This document shows positions 10,105-20,275 of a stretch of DNA of 64,000 nucleotides, piece by piece (the first letter of the stretch is position 1; every line of letters begins with the position of its first letter). The stretch comes from Lepidostoma basale. Its lineage: Eukaryota > Arthropoda > Insecta > Trichoptera > Lepidostomatidae. The notes beneath the pieces were generated by a model. That model ran no database searches. It saw nothing but the letters and a program-made list of their open reading frames with translations, and was not told the origin of the DNA. The stretch spans positions 62,001 through 126,000 of the forward strand of contig JAHDVF020001037.1 of assembly GCA_022606425.2 (NCBI GenBank), given 5' to 3'. The position numbers and the translations under genes were made by a program.

Positions 10105-10265
10105 TAAACCAGACTGGTCCATCCTGCCGTTTGAAAGCGAGCCAAGCGAAACCGGTTGCTGTCGAAATAGAGACAAATATGGAAGTAGTTATTAAAAAAA
10201 TATCGTTTTATTTATAATAATAAATAATTACAATGAACTTCCATCAAGATATTTCAGCATATCAT
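10105..10265 (+). repeat. Hammerhead family H4 repeat, single degenerate arm
   Basis: GCGAAACCGGTTGCTGTCGA followed by a GACAAATATGGAAGTAGTTA-type flank matches the right arm of the foldback at 47560-47800. The core side reads CTGCCGTTTGAAAGCGAG and no longer forms CTGANGA with a proper stem II. Confidence 0.55.
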
Positions 10266-10311
10266 CAGATTATCTACATATAATATAATACTTTTATAAT
10301 TTCGAGCCGAG

Positions 10312-10565
10312 TGGTACCGACGACCTTCGTGGCCGAGTGGTACGTGCATTGACTGCCACTCCGAAGGTTCCGGGTTCGATTCCCGGTGAAGGCAGTGTGA
10401 TTGTCACACTCTCTTTGGTCTGGTGTAGGATTCACGTGACAATAAAATGGCGATAGATTTGCTACCTATCACATGTCACGAGAACCACTATGATAGCTAT
10501 TATATCCTTTACATCGATTTGGCCCATGCTGTCATGATGTAAAAAGCGATTCAATAAAATAATAA
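10312..10565 (+). repeat. tRNA-derived SINE, near full length
   Basis: The tRNA-like head has an A-box-like TGGCCGAGTGG at 10331 and B box GGTTCGATTCC near 10374. It is followed by a short AGTGTGATTGTCACACT palindrome, a body with ATAAAATGGCGATAGATT and ACATGTCACGAGAA, and a tail ending GCGATTCAATAAAATAATAA. The same order is found at 49685-49935, and inverted at 11255-11515. RNA polymerase III transcription from the internal boxes is the expected mode. Confidence 0.8.
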
Positions 10566-10569
10566 TAAT

Positions 10570-11250
10570 ATAATAAATTGAAATATTGCATTTTTATTAA
10601 TAGCTTTAAAACAAGAAATTGTGATTGAAATCAAAAATGGCCGGAGGAAAAACAATGGAGACATATTGTCAAACTATAAAAGCTTGCCCATAAGGACGAA
10701 AGCGATGTATGGAACTGACAGAGGTAGGATTAGAACAATGTGTGATAAAACTAAGTTGATAACAAACACTTAAAAAAAATTCTCTCTCTTTACGATCGCA
10801 TCGATTTCTCGAAAAGGGGTTATCTGAAAAAAAAAAACAATTTTCTTTATAATCTGTATGAAGTTATCGTTGTACGTAACCGATTTTTATAATGTTGATT
10901 TTTCACAAAATGGTGACCGATTGAAAATTTGTCTCCAGATTTTGCCCTTTTTTGTATTTAAGTAGTTTTAAAAAATAGTAAAAATCAAATTATTCAAAAT
11001 CGGCGACGCTTAACCTTAGCTATTGCAAAGACCAAAAAATTAAACAAAAAAGTGTAAAATCGGTTTGATAATTGCTCGAGTTAACGTACGACGAATTGAA
11101 AAAAATCGTTTTGTAAAAAACGCGTTTAAAGTTTTTAGTCCATTTTTCTAACAATTATATGTATTTGTATGTATTTTCTATATTTTATACTTATTTTATT
11201 CTTATATATGAATATTTATACTTTTATCAAACTATTGAGTGATCCTGGAG
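10570..11250. other. AT-rich spacer
   Basis: Positions 10680-10760 (ATGTATGGAACTGACAGAGG) look like a heavily decayed RT-A piece around MYGSEAWNWQ. The rest, including 10770-11160, is AT-rich with no supported feature. Confidence 0.3.
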
Positions 11251-11254
11251 CATA

Positions 11255-11515
11255 TTATTATTATTATTATTTTGTTGAATTGCTCTTTACATCATGACAG
11301 CATGATTCAAATCGATGAAAAGGGTATTATAGCTATCTTAGTGATTCTCGTGACACGTGATAGGTAGCTAATCTATCGCAATTTTATTGTCACGTGAATT
11401 CTACACCAGACCAAAGACAGTGAGACAATCACGCTGCCCTTGCCGGGAATCGAACCCGGAACCTTCGGGGTGGCAGTCAATTCACTTACTACTCGGCCAC
11501 GAAGGTCGGCCATGA
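11255..11515 (-). repeat. tRNA-derived SINE, near full length
   Basis: The antisense copy has its B-box complement GGGAATCGAACCC near 11443 and its tail at the (TTATTA)n end, 11257-11270. Its head ends at GGCCACGAAGGTCG. It matches 10312-10565 along its length in opposite orientation, about 700 bp apart. Confidence 0.8.
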
Positions 11516-12015
11516 TGGTTCTTCCTCTTTATCTCCAGTGGTTTCCTTGAATATTTTTTTTTTATTGACCCTTTCCATGCGATTCTCAGCAGCTTTCACT
11601 CGGTTAGCATCGCGGTCGGCCAAGGACAGTCATTCTATCTTCTCTCACTAAAATGACTAACTCAGTCAATTTTCGAAATTTCGACATAAAATTTTATACA
11701 CATATTTTCGAAGGTATAAACTGTCAAAGAAAAAAAAAGGAAAAAAAAATCACCCAATCACAGTAGCTAATCACCTTAAATTAGCAACTTGATTTTAACA
11801 AATTTGCAGTAATTAATTAATAATCATGATGTGATTTTATTTTATTTCTTGGTAGAAGATCGTTTAGTTCATTTTTCTTATTTTTTCAGTTTCGACTATT
11901 TTTTGCAGATGGCTACTTTCGTCTCGAATCCACATCATATTTTTTTATTTACAATAAATTTTATTTTCATTACTTACAATGAACTTCTACCATGAAATTT
12001 CAAGTAGCAACATTA
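11516..12015. other. AT-rich spacer
   Basis: No gene is visible. 11940-12010 contains ATTTACAATGAACTTCTACC, a phrase that recurs at flanks of H4-type repeats (10230, 41675, 47530), so part of it is probably repeat-derived. Confidence 0.3.
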
Positions 12016-12019
12016 ATTT

Positions 12020-12292
12020 TTTTCGCAAAAGAAAGATGAAAGTAGAATAAATACAGTAGAAATGAGATCTTTGAAACTAATATGTAAATCTGCATATGAT
12101 AGAGTGTCAAATGCAAATATAGGATTTGAATGCAGTGCAAATGAAAGTGTGAATAATAATGAAATGATCATTATGCTGGTTTGGACACATGGAAAGAATG
12201 AATAAAGATAGAATGGTAAATAAATTATATGTAGACGACGTAAACGGAACTAGAAATAGAGGAAGACCGAGGAAAACGTGGCCTTTCGGCTT
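12020..12292 (+). pseudogene. RT-A fragment truncated at both ends
   Basis: It encodes decayed MRSLKLICKSAYDRVSNANI, then MERMNKDRMVNKLYV, then RNRGRPRKTW. The homology stops abruptly at CCGAGGAAAACGTGG (about 12281) and unrelated sequence follows, so the 3' end with the TTAG tail is lost. An internal 3' break is unusual for this family and implies a later deletion or insertion. Confidence 0.65.
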
Positions 12293-12504
12293 CCACGTCG
12301 CAAAAATATTTTTAAAGACAATGTTTTGGCACAAAAAATTGGCCTTTCGCAATATACATGTGTTGTCTGCCTTTCATTATTATTTATTCTTCTTCTTCTG
12401 TTTTATTTAGAACTGTGTCCTGTTATTTCTTGGAGTTCGTTTCTAGGTTGTGAAGTCGATTGCCTCTTGGTACTTTATTTGCCGCTTTAAATAATTAATA
12501 AACT

Positions 12505-12925
12505 AACCACCATGCCTTTTCTCCGAAAGGGTAGGCAGAGAGGATGGACCGCCACACTGCCCTGTCCTGACATCCTTTCTCTCTAGCTTCCACTTCATTT
12601 ATACAACGTAGTTTATACATCGACTTCGAATGTAATCGCCTTTTAGTATTTTATTGATTTGGTCATGCTATCCTTTCCTTGGTCTTCCATGGTTTCTCTT
12701 TCCACTCACACTGCTTGTTTACAACATTTTTATCTCGTCCATTTCTTCCATATGTCCCAACCATCTCAGGAATTTTTTTTTCTCTTTCATTAGGTTTCTA
12801 TGTTATAATCCTTGTTACTTTACCTCATCAACTTCCTAAACATTTATACATCGTAACATGCACGCTCCTAAACATTTATACATCGTAACATGCACGCTCA
12901 TCGATATTTCCAACTTCGAATGTGG
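12505..12925 (-). pseudogene. RT-A 3' fragment with an internal tandem duplication
   Basis: It starts with the antisense tail near AACTAACCACCATG and follows the RT-A C-terminus into about 12860. Positions 12836-12900 carry the phrase ACATTTATACATCGTAACAT twice in tandem. Frames are broken throughout. Confidence 0.65.
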
Positions 12926-13400
12926 CTTTGACTTCGAAATATGTATAATTCAATTACAATAACGCTTTTCTAATTCTAAAATATTTAAACTAAAAAATAT
13001 ATGAAGTTATAGTTTTATATTCAACGTAAATAAGAAAATATTAAATTGCATTTCGGTGTCATATTTTTTTTTACGGATATTCGTCTCTCAGTTTCTAGGA
13101 AACGGTGAAAACATTTTCGGTTTGTAATTGAAACAGTCTCATCAAACTAGACATTTCGAAAGTAGTATTGACTGTTCATGTAAAACAGAATGATGTCGAA
13201 AAATCGCAATACTCGAAATGTCAATATTGACTGCAAAAAATAAAACGACATTTCCAATATCGGGCGATCGGAAAAGATAAAAATGTTCTGGTTAGATTTT
13301 CAAAATTGGTTATTTTGAAATCGTATGAATATATAATTGATAAAATACTTATTTAAAAAAATATATAATACACAATAATTATATTAAGTGAAGTTTTCTA
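12926..13400. other. AT-rich spacer
   Basis: No supported feature. 13130-13270 is slightly less AT-rich and carries CATTTCGAAAGTAGTATTGA and TCGAAATGTCAATATTGACT, related words in near-inverted arrangement. Confidence 0.3.
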
Positions 13401-13404
13401 AACG

Positions 13405-13535
13405 GACCGGAAGAGACCGAGGAAACGTGGCATGATCAAATCAATGAAATTTTAAATGTCGGCCACGTAAAGAGTCGGAGAAATAGACGGGCGTGCATGA
13501 CACGATGTATGAATGTTGAGGAGTTGAGAAGTATA
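13405..13535 (+). pseudogene. RT-A internal fragment
   Basis: It encodes GRDRGNVA-type broken text from GRPRKTWHDQINEI through RSRRNRRACMTRCMNVEE, then stops. Both the upstream part and the TTAG tail are missing. Confidence 0.6.
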
Positions 13536-13599
13536 TCAGATGAAATCAATCAAATCTGTTTATTTTCTCAATAGATATTACAAACAAAATTAAGGCATC

Positions 13600-13745
13600 G
13601 ATAGAGAACCGGTTAAATATAATATATAATACCAGGAACGCATTAAAGATGGTTCGACATTAGGAAGACAAGACACTCTCCAAAGTCAAGAGTATTTGTC
13701 TAAACGTACTTTCATTAATATGAAAGACGTCAATGTATTTTTTTT
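13600..13745. repeat. Unclassified dispersed repeat
   Basis: AGAGTATTTGTCTAAACGTA and CATTAATATGAAAGACG here match 44865-44960 (AGAGTATTTGTCTTCTGAA, CACTAATACGAAAAACG) in the same order. No coding signal is seen. Confidence 0.45.
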
Positions 13746-13794
13746 TTACATATACAACAGGTCGCTTGACCCCAATTACAGTATACAATTTGTT

Positions 13795-13980
13795 TTTGAG
13801 CTGATATATTGATTCTCGTGACATGTGATAGGTAGCTAATCTATCGCCATTTTATTGTCACGAGAATTCTACGCCAGGCCAAAGACAGTGTGACAATCAC
13901 ACTGCCATCGCCGGGAATCGAACCTGGAACCTTCGGAATGGGAATCAGAGCTCTTACCACTCTGCCATGAAGGTCGTTTG
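13795..13980 (-). repeat. tRNA-derived SINE, 3'-truncated
   Basis: The antisense head ends CATGAAGGTCG and the B-box complement GGGAATCGAACC is near 13913. The body words ATCGCCATTTTATTGTCACG and CATGTGATAGGTAG follow. The anticodon-loop region differs from the other copies (AGAGCTCTTACC), as it does at 60664, so two SINE head subtypes exist. Confidence 0.75.
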
Positions 13981-14097
13981 ATACAAAAGAAAACTTTAAT
14001 GGAATTACAAATGAAAACTTTAATGGAAGGCAAAGATAACATATAAATGAATTATAAATTTAGATAGCAGAGCTAAACAAAATAAAAAACATAAGTA

Positions 14098-14395
14098 TTA
14101 ATTGTATCTCAATAGAGACGAAGATCTAAATTATTTGGAAACATAATATGGTGGTTAAGGCGTTAACAGGATTTATGACCTGTCATTGGTTGGGTTAAGC
14201 GATCGCTTTATGTAATACAGCATTCCCCATTCGGCCTTTCTACGAACACCACGTCTGACAATTATTTGAAAGTTGTATATATGCTACCTTGTTGAAAAAC
14301 ATTTCACATATTGTTTTGTTCAATCTACACTAGCGCCATCTATTGAGACTAGATCTATCGTCTATCGTCTCTATTAAGATACAATAAATTCTTAA
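14098..14395. repeat. Foldback MITE, diverged copy
   Basis: It opens TTAATTGTATCTCAATAGAG and closes near TCTCTATTAAGATACAAT. The interior keeps TGACCTGTCATTGGTTGGG. It is the most diverged of four copies (others 34637-35060, 43465-43725, 62545-63015). The TTAA at the left edge suggests a TTAA target site. Confidence 0.6.
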
Positions 14396-15135
14396 TGATG
14401 AATACATCCGTAATGGGTGAAATCCAGTATTTCCAGTATACATTCAGAAATGTAAAATCCAGTAAACATTTAAAAAATGTTGTATAAAAACAAAAACTTG
14501 TTTCAACCATTTATACTATGATATAATTTTAAATATATATAATATTATATTATTTTTCTATTATATACAAGCCGACGACCTGTTTAAAAACGTGACCCTA
14601 TTCTGTGAAAAAATATGTCGGTCCGTTGTCATGTATTTTGAAAACAACCCAGTGTTTCGAAAGAAAGTAAATAATTCAAATTTGTATAATATAAAACAAT
14701 AGAGAAATAAATTGAAAAAGGTTTCCTAATTAAACAAAAAATTTCTTCAAAAACAACTAATTGCTTCCTATAGGTATAAAATTTAAACGAATACAATGGG
14801 TTAAAAAAATTCAAGGAAATTTGTTTGAACAAAGCCACATAAACTTGTCTTGCTTCAGCTAATTAAAAAATTGCTGAATGACAACATTTAATTAATTTTT
14901 TCTTTTGATAACAAAAAATATATAAAAATAACAAAGTAGGCGATTTTTTTTCATTGTAATATTTTTTATTTCTTTGTACTTGCTACAATGCAAGCTTGAA
15001 TAATGTTTTATTATTTTTACGAACGATTGTATTGTATAATACTTACGTTCACAGTATCAAGATAAAGCTGTTACATCTCTAGGATACACCATCAATTACA
15101 TCAAAGTAAGAACATGACTTTAAAGTTTGAGTTAT
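14396..15135. other. AT-rich intergenic DNA
   Basis: No gene. 14810-14870 has GAACAAAGCC, a Sox-type word, in otherwise unremarkable AT-rich sequence. Confidence 0.35.
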
Positions 15136-15139
15136 TCTT

Positions 15140-15390
15140 TTGGCCTAGAGTTTTTATTCTTTTTCTTCTTCCTTGTTACAACGACCAGATAGGTCTACAG
15201 ACCTATGTGGTCTGTTCTCCAGAGTATTGCTCCTCCTGTGAGGTAGACTCCCAGCTGTCCTTCGATCTTTTAGGAGGTCTCCACGAGGACGAGTCCCATG
15301 AGGCTGATTATGCAATGCAATATATTAGAGTCTGGTGGTGTCCATTCTTTGAAAATTCCCGTACAAGTCCCTTTTTCGGTGTAATTTAAA
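15140..15390 (-). pseudogene. RT-C non-LTR retrotransposon C-terminal scrap
   Basis: Antisense TCTTCTTCCTTGTTACAACG and CTGTGAGGTAGACTCCCAGC, then AGGAGGTCTCC, match the end of the RT-C proteins (RPPKRWRDSWESTSQE) seen at 18960-19200 and 30515-30735. About 80 codons remain and they are broken. Confidence 0.5.
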
Positions 15391-15392
15391 AA

Positions 15393-15670
15393 AAAATTAT
15401 ATCCAATAAAATTATGTTAATTCTTATTAAATATTGTGTTAAAAAATTTAAAAGTATAAAATAATTACAATTAATATTTAATACAAATGTTCAATATAAC
15501 AATTTTTAATGTTCAGGTTAAACGTGCTACAAATTTATATCCAATAAAATTATCTTAATCAATATTAAATATTGTGTTAACAATTTTAAAAGTATAAAAT
15601 AATTACAATTAATATTTAATACAAATGTTCAATATATAACAATTTTTAATGTTCAGGTTTAACGTGCTAC
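15393..15670. repeat. Two-copy tandem repeat, unit about 138-140 bp
   Basis: TATATCCAATAAAATTA starts at 15398 and again at 15536, and both units end AACGTGCTAC (15530 and 15670). Differences are few: short indels and some substitutions. The unit is AT-rich and I see no coding potential. Confidence 0.85.
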
Positions 15671-16135
15671 ATATGCGATTTTTTTCCGTTTGGTCTTAAA
15701 ATGATCAGCAAATATTCTAAGCATCCTGTAGTTGTAGGCAGCGAAGTCTCCTTTGTCAATGTGCGTGTAGCCGAAAAACGAATTCAAAAATGGAATATTT
15801 TTTTAAAATCTCCACGTCATCATTGTGTCGTGAAATGGAAAAAAAAAACTTTGATTAATAATCAGCCAGTTTGATCAGCAATTCTGTCACCCTCCTGACT
15901 CGTGGGCCAATCACGGGGTGGTCGCGGGGGCGGCGAATGGAATGGGATAGACGAACAATCCCTCTTTCATGCGATGTTCAAGAAATTAATAAAGTTTTCG
16001 ATAATGGAGCATTTTGCTCAGCTGGGATAGTTCTTTTTATTTGTAAGATGGAAGACTTAAAAAGGAAATATGTGCGTCTTTTGTGCCAGCGGATTTAAGT
16101 TGGACTCAAAATCTACAGTGCTTAAAGGTGTGATA
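15671..16135. other. Spacer with a GC-raised patch at 15880-16020
   Basis: The patch includes GGGGTGGTCGCGGGGGCGGC and GAACAATCCC and is single-copy. The 75-residue frame at 15871 has no domain. It may be regulatory. Confidence 0.25.
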
Positions 16136-16139
16136 TTTT

Positions 16140-16335
16140 CATTCTCTTCTTCTTTCTTCGTTTCCTCATTACTAAGGGTCATGATCCATGATGCTGCCCG
16201 TGGCTAAAACAAAACGCTTCCAATCCTCTCTGTTCTCCGAGCAGAGGTCTCCTACAGTCATCTCATTAATCTGGACACACTGCTGCCCAGAAGATCTGCC
16301 TCTACTTCTTTTTCCTGGTTACCAATCTCTCTCCT
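16140..16335 (-). repeat. Retroelement scrap (same family as 2089-2236)
   Basis: Starts in a TCTTCTTCTTTCTTCG-type terminal repeat like other antisense retroelement ends here. It continues with CCAATCCTCTCTGTTCTCCG and ATCTCATTAATCTGG. No legible protein. Confidence 0.4.
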
Positions 16336-16449
16336 GGCAATGTGACCAAAGAAACTCAATACTTGCCGACTGCATAGTAGAGATAGTCTTGTTCTTGTTG
16401 TTCGTTCCATAGATTGTATTGGAAGCGTAGAACAGTAGTTTCACCTTGC

Positions 16450-17040
16450 CTTCTGCACCTTTCTACCTACTTCTTCTTCTTCTTCCTCATCCTATTCCCG
16501 TCCACTCCTGGACAAGGGCCTCCTCCAATCGCTTCCATGTCACTCTGTCTTGTGCAGACTGCATACAAGTTATTCCGACGTGTATGTTCAGATCATCCTT
16601 CCATCGTAGTTAAGGTCGCCCTGCGCTTCTTTTTGCCGTCTACGGTCTCGAAGTCAGTTGTCTTCTTGTCCATTTTTCATCTGAGCTTCTGGCTACGTGA
16701 CCTGCCCATTATTATTTTAGAATCGCCACTCGGTGGATGATGTCAGTGACCTTTGTTTCTTAGGTTTATTCCTAACATGGCTCTTTCCATGGCTCTTCGG
16801 GTCACTCGTAGTTTCTCGGCACTTTGTTTGGACAGTGTAACAGTTTCAAGACCATAAGTACCAACTGGCAGAACGCAGGCTTCATAGACCATTCGTTTCA
16901 GGTTGATCAGTATTTTCCGGCTTTTAAATATGTAAGCCATGTTTGCGAAAGCTGCCCAGCTTAGTCTTATTCTTCTTTTTAGCTCTGCGGTTTGGTTATC
17001 TCGGCCCAATTGAATACTTTCTACTTTAATCTCACATACC
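16450..17040 (-). pseudogene. RT-D non-LTR retrotransposon C-terminal fragment
   Basis: The minus strand reads LKRRIRLSWAAFANMAYIF, then LKRMVYEACVLPVGTYGLET, then SAEKLRVTRRAMERAMLGI. This is the reverse-transcriptase thumb, with a VLP..YG.ET motif, and the region after it. Homology continues with broken frames to about 16490 (ending CPGVDGNRMRKKKK-like). The copy at 38620-39075 overlaps it in the same order. It is 5'-truncated and frame-broken. Confidence 0.7.
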
Positions 17041-17089
17041 TAATTTCATTTTGAACATATGTACCATATTAATATAACAAACACAAACA

Positions 17090-17381
17090 AACAAACCATC
17101 ACGCCGTTTCCCCGCAGGGGGGGGCAGAGAGAATGGACCGCCACACTACTCTATCCTGGCAAACTTCTCTTGCCTCCTCCACATTCACACAACGAGTCAT
17201 ACACGCACGTCGATTCCTTCGACTTCTAACATGACCAACCTTATAAATTTGATTAATTTGGTCATGCCATGTTTTCTTCATTTACATCATTAACGTATAC
17301 TTTCTTAACCATTCTTTCTCCATCCATGCGTTCCATATGTCCGAACCAACGCAGCGATCCTTTCATAATTTTGTTCATAAT
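17090..17381 (-). pseudogene. RT-A 3' fragment, cut by the mariner junction
   Basis: The minus strand reads KKTWHDQINQIYKVGHVRSR, NRRACMTRCVNVEEAREVCQ and WRSILSAPPCGETA. A second piece with WFGHMERMDGE-like text runs up to about 17381, where mariner sequence begins in the opposite orientation. Confidence 0.7.
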
Positions 17382-18568
17382 ACCCATAATTTTTGACAGC
17401 TGTTTTGCTTGGATGTGTTTTGGCTCGTCTTCGATTTTTGCCTATTCCAAAAAATGGATCAAAGAATCTGTATCAAATTTTGTGTGAAAAACAAAATAAA
17501 GTGCGCGGACGCATTTCGAATGTTGACTGTGGCATATGGTGAAGCTACCTTGGACCAAAGCAACGTTTATCGGTGGTACAAAATGTTCTCAGAGGGCCGA
17601 GAAGATATGAACGACGAAGAGCGTGCCGGACGCCCGAGCACGTCAACAACAGACGAAAACATTGATAAAGTGAAGAAAATAGTATTAGCCAATCGTCGAA
17701 TCACCGTTAGAGAAGTTGCTGAGGACCTAAACATATCGATTGGCTCGTGCCATTCGATTTTAACCAATGATTTGGGCATGAGTCGGGTCGCCGCGAAATT
17801 CGTGCCAAAATTGCTCAATTTCGACCAAAAACAGCATCGCGTTAACATTGCTCAGGAGATGTTGGACTCGGTCCGTGACGACCCAAATGTGCTCCAGAGG
17901 GTCATAACTGGTGACGAATCATGGGTTTATGGTTATGACGTGGAAACCAAAGCTCAATCATCCCAATGGAAGCTGCCGCATGAGCCAAGACCAAAAAAAG
18001 CGCGCCAAGTTCGGTCGAACGTGAAGGTTTTGCTCACAGTTTTCTTCGATTGCAGGGGCGTGGTGCATCATGAGTTCTTGCCACAGGGTAGTACGGTCAA
18101 TAAGGAATATTACCTGCAAGTTATGCGCAATTTGCGCGAAGCAATCCGCCAGAAACGCCCGGATTTGTGGAAGAACAAAAACTGGCTTTTGCACCATGAT
18201 AACGCCCCTGCTCACACATCGTTGCTTGTGCGCGAATATTTGGCCAAAAACAACACAGTAATGGTGCCGCAGCCACCGTATTCCCCAGACCTGGCCCCCT
18301 GTGACTTTTTCCTGTTTCCAAAACTGAAGAGGCCCATGAAAGGACGACGCTACGCCACGATTGAGGAGATAAAGACGGCATCGAAGGAGGAGCTGAACAA
18401 GATCACAAAAAATGATTTTTTAAGTGCTTCGAGGATTGGAAAAAACGTTGGCATAAATGTATTATATCCGAGGGGAATTACTTTGAAGGGGACAAAATAG
18501 ATATTCATGAATAAATAAATACTTTTTGAAAAAATATTAAATTCGCGATACTTTTTGAACAGACCTCG
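17382..18568 (+). mobile_element. mariner transposon lacking its 5' terminal repeat
   Basis: The right end is intact: a 28-bp terminal repeat at 18541-18568 (core GATACTTTTTGAACAGACC), followed by TA, the mariner target duplication. The matching left repeat is not found. Upstream of the transposase the element runs back only to about 17382, where antisense RT-A sequence begins. It is therefore truncated or recombined on the left and unlikely to move by itself. Confidence 0.85.
17454..18514 (+). pseudogene. mariner transposase (IS630/Tc1/mariner superfamily), 1-bp frameshift near its end
   Basis: I place the start at ATG 17454 (MDQRICIKFC), which fits the family; an upstream in-frame ATG at 17409 lies in element leader. 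The N-terminal paired helix-turn-helix region (VYRWYKMFSEGRED, then ITVREVAEDLNIS) is followed by the catalytic domain. The D,D34D triad is complete: Asp in GDESW (about residue 154), Asp in HHDNAPAH (249) and Asp in SPDLAPCD (284), with 34 residues between the last two. WVYGYD and YSPDLAPCDF are classic mariner motifs. After KITKNDF the frame shifts: loss of one A near 18422 diverts it to stop at 18498-18500. In the other frame the conserved tail KCFEDWKKRWHKC and GDKIDIHE continues to TAA at 18512-18514. All catalytic residues precede the shift. Expected length is about 353 residues. Confidence 0.9.
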
Positions 18569-18570
18569 TA

Positions 18571-18955
18571 TATATAATATAATATGTAAAATAAAAGCGC
18601 AAGCAATGTCTTTCATTTTACATAAATAAATCTTCCTTGTCGGGAATGTCAGCAGTATAAATAACGATCTGTGGTTGGTCAAAAATTAAACAAAATACTT
18701 TCGCATTGTCATTTCCTGTTGTGATCCATCACGGCGAAATCATCTGCCTCAATCCTTTATTCAAGTTAGATGCTGGTCAGTATTTTTTCTATCTAACGCA
18801 CGTTTATTGTAGTTAACTAGGCACCGGATAGACAAAAAGTTTTCGAAGAAAAACCCTGACCTACTCTTCAAAATTCAAAAATTTCGGTATAGTAACCACT
18901 CGCAATTTTTGCAAATAGCATAAATGTACGTATCGAATAATCTTACGAACGATTT
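18571..18955. other. AT-rich spacer
   Basis: Flank of the mariner right end. No supported feature. Confidence 0.35.
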
Positions 18956-18959
18956 AATT

Positions 18960-19620
18960 GGGATGTGCCTCTTAGAACTTCTTCTTCTCCTTATTCCTCC
19001 TCCTGTTCCTGAAATCAGGCTGGCCTCTCTTGGGAGGTTGACTCCCAGCTATCTCTCCATCTCTTCGGCGGTCTTCCGGGGGGACGGCAGCCGGCAGGAA
19101 TCTGATGCGCCACATCGTGTGGGATTCTGGTGGGGTCCATCCTCTGCACGTGCGCATTCCAGTATCTTCTGCGTTGTCTGCCCCATCTCACGACATCCTC
19201 CACCTTGCAGATCTCGCGGCCGTATTCCTCACCCTATCGCGAATAGTCTTTCCTGCTATCATCCTCAGCGTCCTCATCTCTGCCACCCGTACTTTAGTCT
19301 TCGTTCTTGTGGTATCCGCTCTGGTCTCAATGCTATATGTCAGTATAGGCCTTACGCAGGTTTTATATATTCTGACCTCACTGTCAGTTCTCATATACTT
19401 GTTTTTCCATATTATATCCTTGAGACAGCCTGATACCGCCGAAGCCTTGTTGACTTGTCCTAGTGTTTCACTGACAAGATCATTTTGACTGAGCAGATCC
19501 ACACCCAGATATCTAAACTTTGCAACCTGTTCCAGCATTCTGTCATTTAAGGTGAACTTCGTAGTCCTAAATAGGACAATTTGATGTTTGTTTGTTTTGA
19601 TATACATTGTGTACAACACT
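18960..19620 (-). pseudogene. RT-C non-LTR retrotransposon C-terminal fragment
   Basis: The minus strand encodes EQVAKFRYLGVDLLSQNDLV, then VNKASAVSGCLKDIIWKN, then SEVRIYKTCVRPILTYSIET and MRTLRMIAGKTIRDRVRNT. After one frameshift near 19195 it continues RRRYWNAHVQRMDPTRI, GRPPKRWRDSWESTSQERP and a lysine/arginine-rich end. FRYLG is the thumb motif of non-LTR reverse transcriptases. The catalytic FADD region is absent. This is the longest RT-C copy in the window and lies antisense to the mariner. Confidence 0.75.
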
Positions 19621-19960
19621 CACATACATTAAAAATATATAAAAATTAAATATCAAACATATTTCGGACTTATATTATGTGTATTAAAATATTTCGGACT
19701 AACGAGCCCTTCATCAGTGATATTATATAAATATGTAAAATATTATAAAATTGTTAACATCTGTCAAAACCGATCATATTTGTAAACAATTTTAAAATAT
19801 TTTAAATATTTATGTATTATCACTGATGAAGGGTTGGTTAGTCCGAAACATGTTTGATATTTAGTTTTTATATACTTTAATATATGTAAGTATTGTATAC
19901 AAAGTATATAAAAAAATAACCATTAAACATCTACAACACAAAGTTATGACGAACATAGAA
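19620..19960. repeat. Foldback repeat, hammerhead family H1, divergent pair
   Basis: The two arms are inverted copies. Outer flanks hold TATATACTTT- and GTTGTAGATG-type words also seen at 33000-33352 and, inverted, at 54738-54800. Both arms contain CTGATGA within TATCACTGATGAAGGG: on the minus strand at 19711-19717 and on the plus strand at 19823-19829. An insertion interrupts the left arm after GAAAT. The centre is AT-rich and shares AAATTGTTAACATCTGTCAA-type text with the 33017 element. Confidence 0.7.
19818..19859 (+). ncRNA. Hammerhead-ribozyme-like motif (H1), intact core
   Basis: Stem I strand TATCA (19818-19822), core CTGATGA (19823-19829), extra A, stem II GGGT/GTCC with loop TGGTTA (19831-19844), GAAAC (19845-19849), loop AT, GTT (19852-19854), then TGATA (19855-19859) forming five perfect pairs with TATCA. 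Stem II has two G-C and two G.U pairs. The GUU site is permitted but less usual than GUC. Confidence 0.55.
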
Positions 19961-19989
19961 GAAGAACAATTTGATTTTAGTTCTTTTTA

Positions 19990-20275
19990 AATATATCTCT
20001 TCTTCAACTTTATTTGGGGTCGGCTCAATAGAACAGCGCTATGCTTCTCGGTCTTGAATCATCCCACTGTCGATCTGCAGCAATTTTATATCGTTTTTTG
20101 ACGATTGACCGCTTAGTCTTCCCGTGTCCTGATGTAAGGGTTTTTGGACGATGTGGTCCTCGCCCCTTCTGCACACATGACCGCACCATCGTAAACAACC
20201 CTCCCTCGCCTTTTCCGTCACAGGGGCCACTTTAAAGCTTCTTCGAATATACTCGTTTCTTATTCTATCGATGAA
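19990..20275 (-). pseudogene. RT-B non-LTR retrotransposon C-terminal fragment
   Basis: The minus strand reads MAPVTEKAREGCLRWCGHVC then RRGEDHIVQKPLHQDTGR and later IDSGMIQDREA. The VAPVTEKxRExxLRWxGHVxRR order is the standard post-thumb region of this class, also found at 37850-38310. A frameshift separates GRLSG from the rest. Confidence 0.65.

Noticed and set aside
17567..18381. Minus-strand and alternative open frames over the mariner
   Set aside because: They are shadows of the transposase reading frame.
18924..19488. 169- and 127-codon plus-strand frames
   Set aside because: They are antisense to the RT-C protein, whose motifs are clear on the minus strand.
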